Below, piece by piece: positions 63,674-64,000 of a stretch of DNA of 64,000 bases; position 1 is the stretch's first letter; each line of letters starts with the position of its first letter. The stretch is from NCBI RefSeq assembly GCF_023634025.1, contig NZ_JALJCW010000001.1, forward strand, positions 1,339,501 through 1,403,500. The letters run 5' to 3'. This stretch comes from Hanstruepera flava (lineage in GTDB: Bacteria > Bacteroidota > Bacteroidia > Flavobacteriales > Flavobacteriaceae). The position numbers and the translations under genes were made by a program. The notes under the pieces were generated by a model, which did not search any database, had not been told where the DNA came from, and saw only the letters and a list, made by a program, of their open reading frames with translations.

Positions 63674-64000
63674 CAATCAATTATTACGATTTACAACCGC
63701 AGGAAGTGTAGATGATGGAAAAAGTACATTAATAGGGCGTTTGCTATACGATTCTAAATCTATATTTGAAGACCAACTTGAAGCTATTGAAAACACAAGT
63801 AAGAAAAAAGGTCATGATGGTGTAGATTTAGCGCTATTTACAGACGGTTTAAGAGACGAAAGAGAGCAAGGTATTACCATTGATGTTGCATACAGATATT
63901 TTACTACACCAAAGCGTAAATTTATTATTGCTGATACACCAGGACATATTCAATATACACGAAATATGGTTACAGGAGCATCAACAGCAAATGTGGCCAC
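63663..64000 (+). CDS. cysN: Sulfate adenylyltransferase subunit 1 (CysN), cut by window edge
   Basis: Starts with ATG at 63663. The GTPase P-loop [16 protein letters not shown] and G3 region [10 protein letters not shown] identify CysN, the GTP-hydrolysing subunit that drives APS formation with CysD. Only the first 112 codons are in the window. The start overlaps the SGNH-like gene by 11 bases. Confidence 0.95.
   Translation, partial: MLDNNQLLRFTTAGSVDDGKSTLIGRLLYDSKSIFEDQLEAIENTSKKKGHDGVDLALFTDGLRDEREQGITIDVAYRYFTTPKRKFIIADTPGHIQYTRNMVTGASTANVA

Noticed and set aside
1-64000. Search for CRISPR arrays, rRNA, insertion sequences, prophage or toxin-antitoxin and defence systems
   Set aside because: No regular repeat-spacer pattern, transposase, integrase, rRNA-like stretch or recognised defence gene was seen.

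Overview
The window comes from a low-GC chromosome of the Bacteroidota, most likely a marine member of the Flavobacteriaceae. The evidence is AT-rich intergenic DNA, almost no Shine-Dalgarno sequences, repeated TAnnTTTG -7 promoter elements, and families typical of that group: DUF4175, DUF4837, a DUF6909-like protein, head-GIN, a GCS2-CBS fusion and the tRNA-dependent pair GlnRS/GltX. No rRNA, insertion sequence, prophage or CRISPR array is visible. Most of the sequence is ordinary core genome.

Region by region: 1-20 kb is housekeeping and envelope genes on both strands (TolB-like fragment, outer-membrane receptor, lepA, a cation/proton antiporter, secreted peptidases of families S8, M1 and S41, an AstE-like/GCS2-CBS pair, rnpA, a tandem OmpA protein, a CDF transporter, rpiB). 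20.01-20.67 kb is a gene-free AT-rich stretch with eight DnaA-box-like 9-mers, which I propose as a chromosomal replication origin. 20.7-35 kb carries rnr, lysE-type exporter, a tRNA-Cys with degraded partial copies beside it, folB, glnS, gltX, an SPFH protein and an AlkB-type monooxygenase. 35-52 kb, mostly on the + strand, carries DUF4175, ybeY, mnmG, holB, pgk, a LysM lytic transglycosylase, tatA, an M23 peptidase and a GH3-like protein. Two identical, inverted 16-bp parS sequences flank mnmG and a third near-perfect one lies inside the transglycosylase gene. Together with the candidate origin about 19 kb away, these suggest the window lies in the origin domain of the chromosome.

52-64 kb is a surface polysaccharide and sulfate-activation cluster, all on the + strand and tightly packed: a Wzz-like protein, rfbBACD (dTDP-rhamnose), wecB/wecC (UDP-ManNAcA), then cysQ, a double DUF2061 protein, cysC, a lipoprotein, cysD, an SGNH-like membrane protein and the start of cysN. 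CysC-CysDN make PAPS and CysQ removes PAP. Placed directly after polysaccharide precursor genes with no cysH in view, this hints that PAPS is used for sulfating surface glycans; that is inference.

Many computed start codons were moved inward to an ATG that begins a signal peptide or family-typical N terminus; these choices are stated in the entries.
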